Source: Enterobacter cancerogenus (lineage in GTDB: Bacteria > Pseudomonadota > Gammaproteobacteria > Enterobacterales > Enterobacteriaceae). Taken from it: DNA of 64,000 nucleotides. A model generated the notes under the pieces. The model was not told the origin of the DNA and did no database searches. It saw nothing but the letters and a program-made list of their open reading frames with translations. The DNA lies in the NCBI GenBank assembly GCA_000773965.1, contig JRUP01000014.1:1-64000 (forward strand), written 5' to 3'. How positions within the stretch are numbered: position 1 is the stretch's first letter; the number at the start of each line of letters is the position of its first letter. Position numbers and translations under genes: made by a program. This document shows positions 48,226-57,315 of this stretch, piece by piece.

Positions 48226-48890
48226 TTTGCCTCCCGATCCTGTCGATTCACATGCGCTTCCAGGCGATTTTGCAATGCCGACAGCACCGTCGCCATTACC
48301 CAGTAAATCAGCGAGGCAGCCAGATACATGGTGAACACTTCCAGCGTACGTGAGGTGATCAATTGCGCCTGACGGAACAGCTCCGGCACCTGAATGGTGG
48401 CCGCCAGCGAGGTGTCTTTCACCAGGCTGATAAAGCTATTACCGAGCGGTGGCAAAGCGGTACGTGCCGCTTGAGGTAGGATCACGCGGCGCAAGGTTTG
48501 CCATGGCGTCATGCCGATACTGGCCGCCGCTTCCCACTGCCCACGTTCAATCGCCGCAATCGCGCCACGCAGGGATTCAGAGGCGTAAGCGGCGGTATTG
48601 AGTGACAGACCAATCATCGCTGATGGGATAGGATCCAGCTCGATACCGAACTGCGGCAAGCCGTAGTAGATCATAAACAGCTGGGCGATCAGCGGCGTGC
48701 CACGGAAAATCGACACATAGATGCGCGCCAGCCAGTTAATCGGCCAGAAATGTGACAGGCGCATCAGCGCCAGCACAAAGCCAAGTACCAGACCGAAGAA
48801 CATCCCGCCGATACTCAGCTGCAGCGTGAACAGCGCGCCTTTGAGTAAGAATGGTGCTGAATCCAGCACCAGTTGTAAGCTTTCCTGCAT
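48222..48890 (-). CDS. tcyL: Cystine ABC transporter permease TcyL
   Basis: 222 residues, about five membrane helices of the HisM/GltK class. The EAA-loop is seen as AAIERGQWEAAASIGMTPWQ (near residue 120) and ends RVILPQAARTALPPLG. The ATG shares its A with the tcyJ stop (TAATG), and tcyN overlaps its end, so all three are coupled. Confidence 0.93.
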   Translation of the reverse strand: MQESLQLVLDSAPFLLKGALFTLQLSIGGMFFGLVLGFVLALMRLSHFWPINWLARIYVSIFRGTPLIAQLFMIYYGLPQFGIELDPIPSAMIGLSLNTAAYASESLRGAIAAIERGQWEAAASIGMTPWQTLRRVILPQAARTALPPLGNSFISLVKDTSLAATIQVPELFRQAQLITSRTLEVFTMYLAASLIYWVMATVLSALQNRLEAHVNRQDREAK

Positions 48891-49690
48891 TATTTAGTGA
48901 CGTCCGCGCCGAACCATTTCTCAGAGAGTTTGCTCAGCGAGCCATCTTTCTGCATGTCAGCAATCGCTGCATCAATGGCTTTCAGCAGGTCGTCATTGCC
49001 TTTACGCAGCGCCACGCCGGATTCGAGTCGAGAGAAGGCCGGGCCCGCTACCGCCATGGTGTCGCCGGTTTTCTTCACCAGATCCAGCGCCGCTAAACGG
49101 TCCACCAGAATGGCATCAACACGACCTGAACGCAGATCCTGGTATTTGGTTGGGTCATCATCATAGGTACGGATATCGACGCCTTTAACGTTGTCACGCA
49201 GCCACTGTTCGTAGTTAGAACCCAGGCCGACACCGACTTTCTTACCAGAGAGATCCTCTGGCTTGGTGATGCTGCCAGCATTTTTCTTCATCGTCAGCGC
49301 CTGAACGCCAGAGATGGTGTATGGCGTGGAGAAGTCATACTTCTTCTTACGCTCGGGTGAAATCGTTACCTGATTGATCACCACGTCGATACGTTTAGAA
49401 TCCAGTGCCGCCAGCATGCCATCCCACTTAGTCGGTTTCAGGTCCGCTTTGACACCAAGGTGTTGCGCCAGCTCTTGCGCGAACTCCACTTCGAAACCAG
49501 TCAGCTTGCCGCTCTCATCCTGGAAACTGAACGGCGGATAAGTTCCTTCCAGACCCACGCGCAGCTCACCTTTGCTCTTCACCTGTGCCAGCAGATCTTC
49601 TGCGGCGAACGTTTTAACGTTAACGCCCGCGACCAGCGCGACCGCCATCATGCCCATCACCAGTTGGCGACGAATTGGAGAGAAAGCCAT
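48890..49690 (-). CDS. tcyJ: Periplasmic cystine-binding protein TcyJ (FliY)
   Basis: 266 residues from the ATG at 49690, with GGGGTAAAC before it; the extension to 49798 is rejected. The signal peptide is RRQLVMGMMAVALVAG to TFAAED. The solute-binding family-3 body shows LRVGLEGTYPPFSFQDESGKL, GFEVEFAQELAQHLGV and KYQDLRSGRVDAILVDRLAA. It binds L-cystine and delivers it to TcyLN. In E. coli this gene lies next to fliZ; here dcyD comes between. Confidence 0.93.
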   Translation of the reverse strand: MAFSPIRRQLVMGMMAVALVAGVNVKTFAAEDLLAQVKSKGELRVGLEGTYPPFSFQDESGKLTGFEVEFAQELAQHLGVKADLKPTKWDGMLAALDSKRIDVVINQVTISPERKKKYDFSTPYTISGVQALTMKKNAGSITKPEDLSGKKVGVGLGSNYEQWLRDNVKGVDIRTYDDDPTKYQDLRSGRVDAILVDRLAALDLVKKTGDTMAVAGPAFSRLESGVALRKGNDDLLKAIDAAIADMQKDGSLSKLSEKWFGADVTK

Positions 49691-49833
49691 GTTTACCCCA
49701 TTTATTGTGATGTGTTGTGTGCTATGAGGCAGCGAAACCGGGGTTTGCCGCCTTTTCGTTATTGGCGCTGCATCCAGGCTCATTTCAGGCCAGAACAACA
49801 GCTGCCGGATTATAAACCTTTTTTATCTTAGCC

Positions 49834-50820
49834 TTAGACCGAAGGATGATAAGCAAATAACGCAGGCGCGCCGCCAGTATGAATAAACAGCAGCGGCCCT
49901 TCTCGACGGAAACGATTCTGCGCAATGCCATCTATCAATCCGGCCATCGCTTTACCGGTGTAGACCGGGTCCAGCATGATGCCTTCAAGACGCGCCAGCA
50001 GTTTCACCGCTTCCATGCCTTCATCATTAGGTTCACCGTAACGCGGCGCGAAAAAGTCATCCCAAAGCGTGATCGGCGCGTGCGTCTGCACTTCCAGCTG
50101 TTCAGCCAGCGCGCTACGGATGCGCTCTACCACCGGCAACTGCGCCTCGACTTTGCGTGAAACCGTCACACCGACCAGCTCGGTGTCAGGCAGCAACTGC
50201 TCCAGCCCTACCGCTAAACCTGCATGGGTGCCAGCGCTACCCGATGCAACCACCACAGCGGCGAAATCCACCACGCCTTCGCTTTGGTGCGCGATCTCCT
50301 GCGCACACTCCACGTAGCCGAGCGCGCCCAGTGCGTTGGAACCGCCAACCGGCACAATATAAGGACGGAAACCCTGGGCTTCGAGGCGTTCAGCCTGTTC
50401 GGCCAGCTGTTCAGTGGGATTGTGCAACGCATCGACCATCACCACCTCGACGTCCATCAGGTCGAGCATCAGGCGATTACCGTTGGTGAGGTAGTTTTCT
50501 GAGGTCGTGCCAATTGGATTTTCCAGCAGCGCCACACACTTGAGGCCAAGGCGCGCCGCCACCGCCGCCGTCTGGCGCACATGGTTGGATTGAATCGCGC
50601 CCGCCGTCAGCAGGACATCCGCGCCCTCGCGCAGCGCATCGGCCGCCAGGAATTCGAGTTTACGCAGTTTATTGCCGCCCATGGCCACGGGCGTGAAGTC
50701 ATCGCGCTTAATAAAAATATCGCGACCAAGATAATCAGAAAGCCGTGGCAGATGCTCAAGCGGCGTAGGTGCACCGAGTAATTCAAGACGTGGGAACTGG
50801 TGCAAGAGATGTAAAGACAA
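49834..50820 (-). CDS. dcyD: D-cysteine desulfhydrase DcyD
   Basis: 328 residues, the E. coli length, from a TTG start at 50820. The ATG 12 nt upstream at 50832 is rejected because GGAGG, a strong ribosome site, lies 5 nt before the TTG, and the N-terminus then aligns exactly with E. coli ([13 protein letters not shown] against xPLHNLTRFPRLE). It is a PLP enzyme turning D-cysteine into pyruvate, ammonia and sulfide. The PLP lysine is in [13 protein letters not shown] near residue 50, and the glycine-rich phosphate cup is [16 protein letters not shown]. It lies between fliZ and the cystine transporter. Confidence 0.92.
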   Translation of the reverse strand: MSLHLLHQFPRLELLGAPTPLEHLPRLSDYLGRDIFIKRDDFTPVAMGGNKLRKLEFLAADALREGADVLLTAGAIQSNHVRQTAAVAARLGLKCVALLENPIGTTSENYLTNGNRLMLDLMDVEVVMVDALHNPTEQLAEQAERLEAQGFRPYIVPVGGSNALGALGYVECAQEIAHQSEGVVDFAAVVVASGSAGTHAGLAVGLEQLLPDTELVGVTVSRKVEAQLPVVERIRSALAEQLEVQTHAPITLWDDFFAPRYGEPNDEGMEAVKLLARLEGIMLDPVYTGKAMAGLIDGIAQNRFRREGPLLFIHTGGAPALFAYHPSV

Positions 50821-50951
50821 TGCAGCCTCCATTCGGGCAATGTGCAATTATCCATACAGTGTTGCAGAAGATGAGAAAAGTCGCACCCGGAATTCTGCGA
50901 GTGCGGCCCCTGTTGCTGCTATGCTCAGCAACAACAAGGGCAGGATCACAA

Positions 50952-51455
50952 TCAGCCCTGCTGCCAGCCTAAAAACTGGTCATATTTACGCAGTGCGATG
51001 CGGTAATTATTGTTACCCGCATCCGGCAAATCGTTTTCCAGACATTCATGCCAGCTGTTGCCCCGTAATCTGTCGGCCGGGAAATTTTTCGCTTTCAGCA
51101 TGTCATCAAGACGACGCAGCCGCACCACATACTCGCGAATGGTGCTGTGACTCATCTCGGTCTGCTCAAACAGATACTGTTTGAACGCCATAATGTCGAA
51201 GTAATTAGGATGGGTATTACAAAAAATATCGCTGCAGAAACGACATAACGCGGTCAGTTCCGGCTGGAGTTTCATCCATACCTGGTCATCAATCATCTGG
51301 TCCATCCGCGCGATGGCCTCTTTATTGATGATCTGTCCACGAAACACTAACGCCATACGGTCTAAAACTTTGCCACAATGTGAACAGTTGCTTTGGCTGT
51401 GTTTATAGTCTTTAAGATAACGACTTAAAGGTCTGGCTTTGGCTTTGGCTCCCAT
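50952..51455 (-). CDS. fliZ: Flagellar regulator FliZ
   Basis: 167 residues, shorter than E. coli FliZ (183). The core is conserved: RPLSRYLKDYKHSQSNCSHCG with its Cys pair, ALCRFCSDIFC, and EMSHSTIREYVVRLRRLDDM in the tyrosine-recombinase-like helical domain. In E. coli FliZ lowers RpoS-dependent transcription and thereby c-di-GMP and curli while favouring motility. It follows fliA by 49 nt. Confidence 0.92.
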   Translation of the reverse strand: MGAKAKARPLSRYLKDYKHSQSNCSHCGKVLDRMALVFRGQIINKEAIARMDQMIDDQVWMKLQPELTALCRFCSDIFCNTHPNYFDIMAFKQYLFEQTEMSHSTIREYVVRLRRLDDMLKAKNFPADRLRGNSWHECLENDLPDAGNNNYRIALRKYDQFLGWQQG

Positions 51456-51504
51456 TGCTGAGTCCCCGGTATTTTTATTTTTTCGATGCCAGGTACTGAG
51501 TCTG

Positions 51505-52227
51505 TCAGCGCGCCCCCGCTAACCGGGCACGCAGGCGTTTAATCGCCTGACTGTGCAGTTGACTGACGCGGGATTCCCCCACTTCCAGCACTGCGCCAAT
51601 CTCTTTCAGGTTCAGTTCTTCCTGGTAGTACAGTGTGAGCACTAATTTTTCACGATCGGGCAATGCCTCGATGGCTTCAATCACGCGATCACGCAGGTTT
51701 CCTTCCATTAACTGATGAAGCGGGTTGGCTTCTTCATGCCCATCCGTCACCAGCTCCGCACTGTCACCGTGTTCTTCCCGATACTCGTCGTAGGAGAAGA
51801 GTTGGCTGTTATTGGTATCGAGCAGAATCTGCCGATACTCTTCCAGCGAAACATTCAACTGTTCAGCCACTTCCTGCTCAGTAGCCGAGCGCCCCAACGC
51901 TTGTTCTACCTGATGCATCGCACCGGCCACTTCGCGCGCATTACGACGCACGCTGCGAGGTGCCCAGTCGCGGCTGCGCAGTTCATCCAGCATTGCGCCC
52001 CGGATACGCTGCACGGCATAAGTGGTAAAGGCGGTGCCTTGCAGCGCGTCGTAGCGCTCCACGGCATTTAATAAACCAATGCCACCGGCCTGCAGCAGAT
52101 CGTCAAGCTCAACGCTGGCTGGCAGACGTACCTGCAAGCGCAACGCTTCGTGTCGCACCAGAGGAACGTAGCGCTGCCAGAGCGAATGTTTATCCATCAC
52201 GCCTTCGGGCGTATAGAGATCGTTCAC
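51505..52227 (-). CDS. fliA: Flagellar sigma factor FliA (sigma 28)
   Basis: 240 residues. Region 2 is seen as ELDDLLQAGGIGLLNAVERYD and FTTYAVQRIRGAMLDELRSRDW; region 3 as SVRRNAREVAGAMHQVEQALG; region 4 as LPDREKLVLTLYYQEELNLKEI and ESRVSQLHSQAIKRLRARL. It directs transcription of class 3 flagellar genes such as fliC and fliD. A GTG/ATG ambiguity does not arise; the ATG at 52227 is preceded by AGGGTAGTCACCGTG. Confidence 0.96.
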   Translation of the reverse strand: MNDLYTPEGVMDKHSLWQRYVPLVRHEALRLQVRLPASVELDDLLQAGGIGLLNAVERYDALQGTAFTTYAVQRIRGAMLDELRSRDWAPRSVRRNAREVAGAMHQVEQALGRSATEQEVAEQLNVSLEEYRQILLDTNNSQLFSYDEYREEHGDSAELVTDGHEEANPLHQLMEGNLRDRVIEAIEALPDREKLVLTLYYQEELNLKEIGAVLEVGESRVSQLHSQAIKRLRARLAGAR

Positions 52228-52251
52228 GGTGACTACCCTGCGTTAATAAAG

Positions 52252-52278
52252 TTATCGGCATGATTATCCAATTCTGTA
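52252..52278 (-). promoter_or_regulatory. Candidate sigma-28 promoter of fliA
   Basis: A perfect -10 GCCGATAA (52252-52259) is preceded after 11 nt by TACAGAAT, five of eight bases of the -35 consensus TAAAGTTT. It lies 24 nt before the fliA start and would give autoactivation. Confidence 0.55.
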
Positions 52279-52336
52279 GGGGTTTCGATTGGCAGAATAG
52301 GCGGGCAAAAGCGAGGTTATTTCAAATTTGTTATGG

Positions 52337-52359
52337 ATGGCGGTGGAATGCACCGCCAT
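52337..52359. terminator. Hairpin after the HNH-like gene
   Basis: ATGGCGGTG-GAATG-CACCGCCAT is a perfect 9-bp hairpin just downstream of the HNH-like stop. No U-run follows, so terminator function is unsure. Confidence 0.5.
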
Positions 52360-52370
52360 AGGCGAAGCCG

Positions 52371-53339
52371 CTAGCGTAGATTGCGCAGCCGTTTCCGCGT
52401 GCCAGGCGGCACCGCGTCCCACAGTGCACAGGTTTTGCCATCAAGTGCCTGATAAAAATCGCTTATCGGCGCTTCAGTTTCGAGCAGCGGATTAAACATC
52501 ACCTGCCCGGATTCCGCGTCGATACTTATCATTTTATTGATAAACAATCGCTGTAAGTCACTGCGCAGGAACAAGCCGTTATCGACGCTGTTATCGGCAA
52601 GAAAACCTTCTTCATTTTCCTGGGTATCGATATAGCAGGCCTCCACCCACGGCCAGCTGTGACGTTCCGTAAGCTGCGTGCCAGTAATGATACAGGCGCC
52701 ATAGCGCGCTTTAACGGCTGAATTAAACTCTGCCTGGCTGGCACGCTGGAACACTTTCGCCTTTACGCGCCGCCCGACTTCTGTGCCTGGCATCACCGCC
52801 GTCGGCACTTTATGCTGCGGCGTACTCAGCACCACCAGAAACTGAATTTTACGCGACAGTGGGAAGCAAGGGTGCGCATGGGGATCGAACAGCTGCCAGT
52901 ACTCCTCCTCTTCCGTCTGTCGCATCAACACCAGCTTGAAGCCCCGACTGGTGAGCAGGTTCTGCGCTTCTGCCGAATTCGGATCCAGCATGGCGTAAAC
53001 CTGGGTTTCACCCACCACCTTCCAGCGCCCTTCCTTCTTTATTTCATCGTTACGGCGGAAATAAAGGAAAGCTTGTTGGCTTTTGAGATAGTGCTCAAAA
53101 CGACGCAGATAGTTTTTGCGCTCGTTATCGTCAGAGACGAACAGCAGATCCTCCAACGGACTGTTAATCTCCTCCTGCGCGAATACCGCGCGGATCACCA
53201 AATTGCGAAAACTGGTCGACGGGCTCAGCAACCCGCGGGCGGTGAGTTCTTTCTCATCAGGATGCTGCTGCGCATAGCGCAACGCGATCTCTTCGAAGGT
53301 CAGAAGCTCACCCGGTAACAAGTCATAATTGAAGCGCAT
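52371..53339 (-). CDS. HNH_2-type protein with replaced catalytic residues, in the flagellar locus
   Basis: 322 residues from the ATG at 53339 (weak GGGGTG upstream; the extension to 53372 is rejected). The C-terminal region (about 212-285) has the outline of an HNH_2 domain: YGACIITGTQL, then WPWVEACYID, then NSVDNGLFLRSDLQRLF, then ISIDAESGQVMF. In active members the pattern is EAAHI and DLHRLF; here His is Tyr (near 236) and His is Gln (near 263), while Asn254 remains. It is therefore probably not a nuclease. The N-terminal 200 residues are unrecognised. A sigma-28-like promoter lies 58 nt upstream. I infer a regulatory or adaptor role tied to motility. Confidence 0.7.
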   Translation of the reverse strand: MRFNYDLLPGELLTFEEIALRYAQQHPDEKELTARGLLSPSTSFRNLVIRAVFAQEEINSPLEDLLFVSDDNERKNYLRRFEHYLKSQQAFLYFRRNDEIKKEGRWKVVGETQVYAMLDPNSAEAQNLLTSRGFKLVLMRQTEEEEYWQLFDPHAHPCFPLSRKIQFLVVLSTPQHKVPTAVMPGTEVGRRVKAKVFQRASQAEFNSAVKARYGACIITGTQLTERHSWPWVEACYIDTQENEEGFLADNSVDNGLFLRSDLQRLFINKMISIDAESGQVMFNPLLETEAPISDFYQALDGKTCALWDAVPPGTRKRLRNLR

Positions 53340-53396
53340 AGACACCCCAGAAACAGAAAAAAAGTCGTGCAAAAAATGGGAATGATTCTGGGGAAG

Positions 53397-53423
53397 TTAT
53401 CGGCAATTCTGTGCGGGACTGTA
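53397..53423 (-). promoter_or_regulatory. Candidate sigma-28 promoter of the HNH-like gene
   Basis: A perfect -10 GCCGATAA (53397-53404), an 11-nt spacer, and a -35 TACAGTCC (53416-53423), five of eight bases of TAAAGTTT. The bases following GCCGATAA (ACTT) also match those at the fliA candidate. Confidence 0.6.
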
Positions 53424-53521
53424 ACAGGATGGTTACTTTTTTGGGGTTATAGGGGGATGAGGGAAATCACCCTGTTGGATGGGGAGGAATTTGATTTAGT
53501 ATGGGTAAATTGACTACAGCT

Positions 53522-53551
53522 AACAGGGCCAGCATCAAAGCTGGCCCTGTT
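53522..53551. terminator. Strong hairpin after the glycosyltransferase gene
   Basis: AACAGGGCCAGC-ATCAAA-GCTGGCCCTGTT is a perfect 12-bp stem located 14 nt past the glycosyltransferase stop. The flanks lack a long U-run, but the position fits a terminator. Confidence 0.65.
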
Positions 53552-53564
53552 TATTCTGCCATTT

Positions 53565-56500
53565 TTATTTACCGGTCCAGACGTTTATCCATTGGTGCAA
53601 ATTGTCACCGGTCAGCATCCAGTCACGACGCAATTCAGCCTGCAAGGCCAAACCGGTGCGTTCACTGTGCGCGCTATCGTCGAGATGCATGCGGATCGCA
53701 TCTACCCAGTCTTTAAAGCGGTTTTTAACGCGCGTCACTGGCAAGGTGGTGTTGCGATAGCACTCCACATCACTGCAAATCACCGGGATGCCACAGGCTC
53801 CGTATTCCAGAAGGCGCAGATTACTTTTGCAACTGTTAAACAAGTTGTCTTCAACCGGTGCCAGCGCCAGATCAAGATTCAGCGACGCCAGTTTTGCCGG
53901 ATAAAGCGTGATATCTACACCACAGTGCAATTCATCAATGTAAGGTCTCAATTTCATCGGGCACATGCCAAAGAAAACCCATTCCACCTCTCCGGAAAAC
54001 TCTTTGACGATATCGACGATCATTTCCAGATCACCGGTATGACTCGCGCCTCCCGCCCAACCGATACGCGGTTTTTTCCCCTGATTACGCAGACTATGCA
54101 GATTTCCCCACCAGTTGACAGGCAGGCGATTTGGCATCACCACGATGTCGTCATGCATATCACCCAAGGCTTCCGCCAGAGGGTGCGTTGAGACCACAAA
54201 GCGGTCGAAATAACCCAATGTTTTTCTGAGTTGACCGGCGATCTCTTGGCGGAAATCCCCGCGTCGATAGTGCTTCATCGGCACGTTTAAGATGTAGTCA
54301 TCAAGTTCAAATACTTTATACACATCGCTTAAACGACCAGCTCGCTCGATCCACTGCTGGAATGCCGGTGAATAGCGCCGCTGGATCAATAAGGTGTCTG
54401 GCTTATATTGACCCAGTTCACTGTGGCTAAGTAACTGGATGCTAGTCTTGCCTTCAGCAATCCCCTCAGCCTGCATCGCCTCTAATGGCGTGATGACACG
54501 GTAATATCCGCAACCCGCAACATCAGCATTGTGTGCCATTATCACCGGCAGTCCTGGACGCTCAACCGGGCGCCAGCTTAAGTTGCTGTTTTTATTGACA
54601 TCGAAATGACGGCTCTTCAATGACAAATTAGCGTTGAACGCAGGATCGTGCGCGACAATCGGCATCCAGCGGGTGAAGATTTTGTCTTCTTCAATTTGTT
54701 TCAAACGAGCCGTGTTGTGTACGCTTGTGCCCTGGAAAGGATTCTGCCGGGCGGCCGGTCGCAGAATACGCGCATAAGGTGTCCAGACGGTCATATAGCC
54801 CGATTCACGCACGCGCAGGCAAAAATCCACATCAGCATAAAGCGTCATGTTTTTGTCGAAGCCACCCAACTCATCAAACACGGCTTTTCTAACCAGCATA
54901 AAATCGCCGGAAACCGCGCTGTAGTTTTGGTCGGTATGCAATCTGCCCAAATAGCTGGGTTGATTATCTTCAAGTCCACGAAACGCATCGCTGGCAGCAC
55001 CATTAACCCCAAGCAGGTAGCCTGCATGACGGACTTTATTGCCTGCCATTAATTGCTTACCACCCACAATCGCAACTTCAGGCCGCAGCGCATGGTTTAG
55101 CAAATTACCGAGCCATTCACCGTCAGTTACCGCCAACTCACAATGTAGTAATGCAAGGTATTCACCCTTAGCATGAGCAGCAGCGAGGTTTGCCATTTCC
55201 GCTTGCTGCCATTCACTATCATATTGAAGGACGCGAATACGTTGCTCATCAATGGTACTCATTCCATTTAACCAGCTTTCTCGCTCTGGCGAGGTTTGGT
55301 TATCTACCACAACTAATATTTCGTAATTGAGGTAACTGGTTTTTTCTAACACTGTCGTGACGCAACTCAGCAACGATGGCAGATGCCAGTTTGCAAGAAT
55401 CGCAAGTGTGACTTTAGGCTGCACGCCATGCTCGTAACGCAAGCGATAGTTGTAGTAATTATCGAGTGCTATTTTGGCATTGGGATAACCACGATGCTGC
55501 AAATGTCGCTCAATTATAGCGACATCTTCAGTTGCTGTGCGCCCACGTAGTGGTGCCAGTAATAGCGGTTCACTTAAATGTCCAATGACACCAAATCCCT
55601 GCGATTCAATCAATTTAACGATCAAATCAAGTTCCGCAGCAGCGGGATATTCTGCATCCAACCCTTCAGCGGCCAATAACAGCTCACGACGATATAACCA
55701 ATGCTGGGACATGGTTTTAGGCGAGCTTAATATCAGGTCAAGGTTGAAGTCTGGGCGGAATGCAGTGCCGTTAGGTTGGCCATCAATGTAGAAAAACTCA
55801 TCGGCATACAATGCCAGTACTTCACCGGCATTAAACAAACTGGCGGCTAATGCGATGACGCCAGAAGACTGAAATTCAGTACCGGCTTCTACATACATGA
55901 ACCAATTATGGTGATGCTCTTGAGTCAGATGATTAATGACGCCAATACGTTCAACGGGCGTGTTTGCCTGGTAATGCGCTCCTTCTGCATTGCCAATCAC
56001 CAAAGGGTGAATTTGCAATGGCCCCTGACGCTCAGGCAAGGAGGCAAGGGTTTTAGCCAGTTTATCCTCTTGTCCCGCATAGGCAGTTATCACTACCGCC
56101 AGGCTAGTAAACACGCCATTTTCTGGTAGCTGACTTTGTAGATAATCCTGCTGGAAGGATAATAATTTACGGGCACCCTGCCAGTGTTGTAATGCGTTTA
56201 GATTGAGGTTGCTGTGCTGAATGGCACTCAAATTTTGCCGGGTTAAATTATTCGGCTCCCCCAGCGGGGCAATATTGACCATATTTAACGCCCCTTGATG
56301 CTGCGAATACCACTCTTTGCAGCGTACGGAGTCAAATACGGCTTCACGTTTGACAATAATGTGTTCACGTCCCTCATGTTGCTGAGGTTGAGTATAAACA
56401 TCGGAAACGCGGATTGAGCATAACGCCGTGGGATGGTAAACCAGATGACCTTTGGCCAGCAATTTGCTGTAAATCACCAAGGACTGCACCCCAGGCATTT

Positions 56501-57080
56501 TTTCACCATTGAGATCGGTTAACGGCTCTTCTTCACTGTGGAGCGCCAGCAGGTCTTCCCGCCGGAACAGTGCTGCAGTCAACTCACCAATAAGGTTGAA
56601 GTGTAGCGTGGTTTGATAACGTAAAAAGTCTAGTCCATGAATCAAGGATGGCTCACGCGTAAACGCTGCTGTAGCGATAAGATCGGGCAGCGCGACCCCC
56701 AGAGCATTAATACGTTCACGTTTAGCAGCGGCAATGACGCAATCAAAATGCGCTTCCATTGCGGAAACTAATTGGCTAACACAGTTAGGTGCCAGGCGCT
56801 CAGCATCCGTCATGAACTTAATATAGGTTCCCTCAGCCGCAGCAATTACCTCTTCATGTAGTGCAGGGTAATCAACTTCATATGTCACGTGTCGAAGGGT
56901 AAACCCAGGGCGCTCCAGATAGGCCTGTAAAAGCTCAGTGATATATTTATCACCGCTGCAATCCGCGACTATGATCTCGCAGCATGGATAATCTTGCGCC
57001 AGAGCACTGTCTAAAGCTTCGGCAAACCACGTAGGTATTTGGGCATTAATAATAATGGTGACTAATGCATTTTGTGTCAT
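53565..57080 (-). CDS. Large multi-domain glycosyltransferase, probable flagellin glycosyltransferase
   Basis: 1171 residues from the ATG at 57080 (GGAGG 10 nt upstream; longer starts run into fliC and are rejected). Three GT2-like segments can be made out: about 5-130 (LVTIIINAQIP, ADCSG), about 325-560 (ALYADEFFYIDGQPNG), and about 560-830 (GGFDKNMTLYADVDFCLRVRE). A GT-B-like C-terminal part follows (about 850-1171: NADVAGCGYYRVITP, PRIGWAGGASHTGD, RLLEYGACGIPVICSD). It directly follows fliC. Pseudomonas carries FgtA-type glycosyltransferases of about 1200 residues next to fliC that glycosylate flagellin. The same job is likely here. Confidence 0.8.
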   Translation of the reverse strand: MTQNALVTIIINAQIPTWFAEALDSALAQDYPCCEIIVADCSGDKYITELLQAYLERPGFTLRHVTYEVDYPALHEEVIAAAEGTYIKFMTDAERLAPNCVSQLVSAMEAHFDCVIAAAKRERINALGVALPDLIATAAFTREPSLIHGLDFLRYQTTLHFNLIGELTAALFRREDLLALHSEEEPLTDLNGEKMPGVQSLVIYSKLLAKGHLVYHPTALCSIRVSDVYTQPQQHEGREHIIVKREAVFDSVRCKEWYSQHQGALNMVNIAPLGEPNNLTRQNLSAIQHSNLNLNALQHWQGARKLLSFQQDYLQSQLPENGVFTSLAVVITAYAGQEDKLAKTLASLPERQGPLQIHPLVIGNAEGAHYQANTPVERIGVINHLTQEHHHNWFMYVEAGTEFQSSGVIALAASLFNAGEVLALYADEFFYIDGQPNGTAFRPDFNLDLILSSPKTMSQHWLYRRELLLAAEGLDAEYPAAAELDLIVKLIESQGFGVIGHLSEPLLLAPLRGRTATEDVAIIERHLQHRGYPNAKIALDNYYNYRLRYEHGVQPKVTLAILANWHLPSLLSCVTTVLEKTSYLNYEILVVVDNQTSPERESWLNGMSTIDEQRIRVLQYDSEWQQAEMANLAAAHAKGEYLALLHCELAVTDGEWLGNLLNHALRPEVAIVGGKQLMAGNKVRHAGYLLGVNGAASDAFRGLEDNQPSYLGRLHTDQNYSAVSGDFMLVRKAVFDELGGFDKNMTLYADVDFCLRVRESGYMTVWTPYARILRPAARQNPFQGTSVHNTARLKQIEEDKIFTRWMPIVAHDPAFNANLSLKSRHFDVNKNSNLSWRPVERPGLPVIMAHNADVAGCGYYRVITPLEAMQAEGIAEGKTSIQLLSHSELGQYKPDTLLIQRRYSPAFQQWIERAGRLSDVYKVFELDDYILNVPMKHYRRGDFRQEIAGQLRKTLGYFDRFVVSTHPLAEALGDMHDDIVVMPNRLPVNWWGNLHSLRNQGKKPRIGWAGGASHTGDLEMIVDIVKEFSGEVEWVFFGMCPMKLRPYIDELHCGVDITLYPAKLASLNLDLALAPVEDNLFNSCKSNLRLLEYGACGIPVICSDVECYRNTTLPVTRVKNRFKDWVDAIRMHLDDSAHSERTGLALQAELRRDWMLTGDNLHQWINVWTGK

Positions 57081-57243
57081 AACAGATCTGCCTCCCAAGG
57101 CACCTGTCTGCTTCTCATGGCAACAGGCAAATACGGTTTTGCTCATAATATAAAGTTGCCGCGAAATCAATTGACCAATCAAGCAAGCAAACCTGGGGTA
57201 TTCATACCCATAAAACAGGAGGTAAAAATCTGCAGAACAACCA

Positions 57244-57278
57244 TAAAAAAACCCTTCTGACCAAAGGCCAGAAGGGTT
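57244..57278 (-). terminator. Terminator of fliC
   Basis: ACCCTTCTG and CAGAAGGGT pair around a 9-nt loop; on the minus strand seven T follow. It lies 38 nt past the fliC stop, ahead of the glycosyltransferase gene. Confidence 0.9.
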
Positions 57279-57315
57279 GCGTAAAATTGAAACTTTAACT
57301 AATTTGTAAGGCTTA

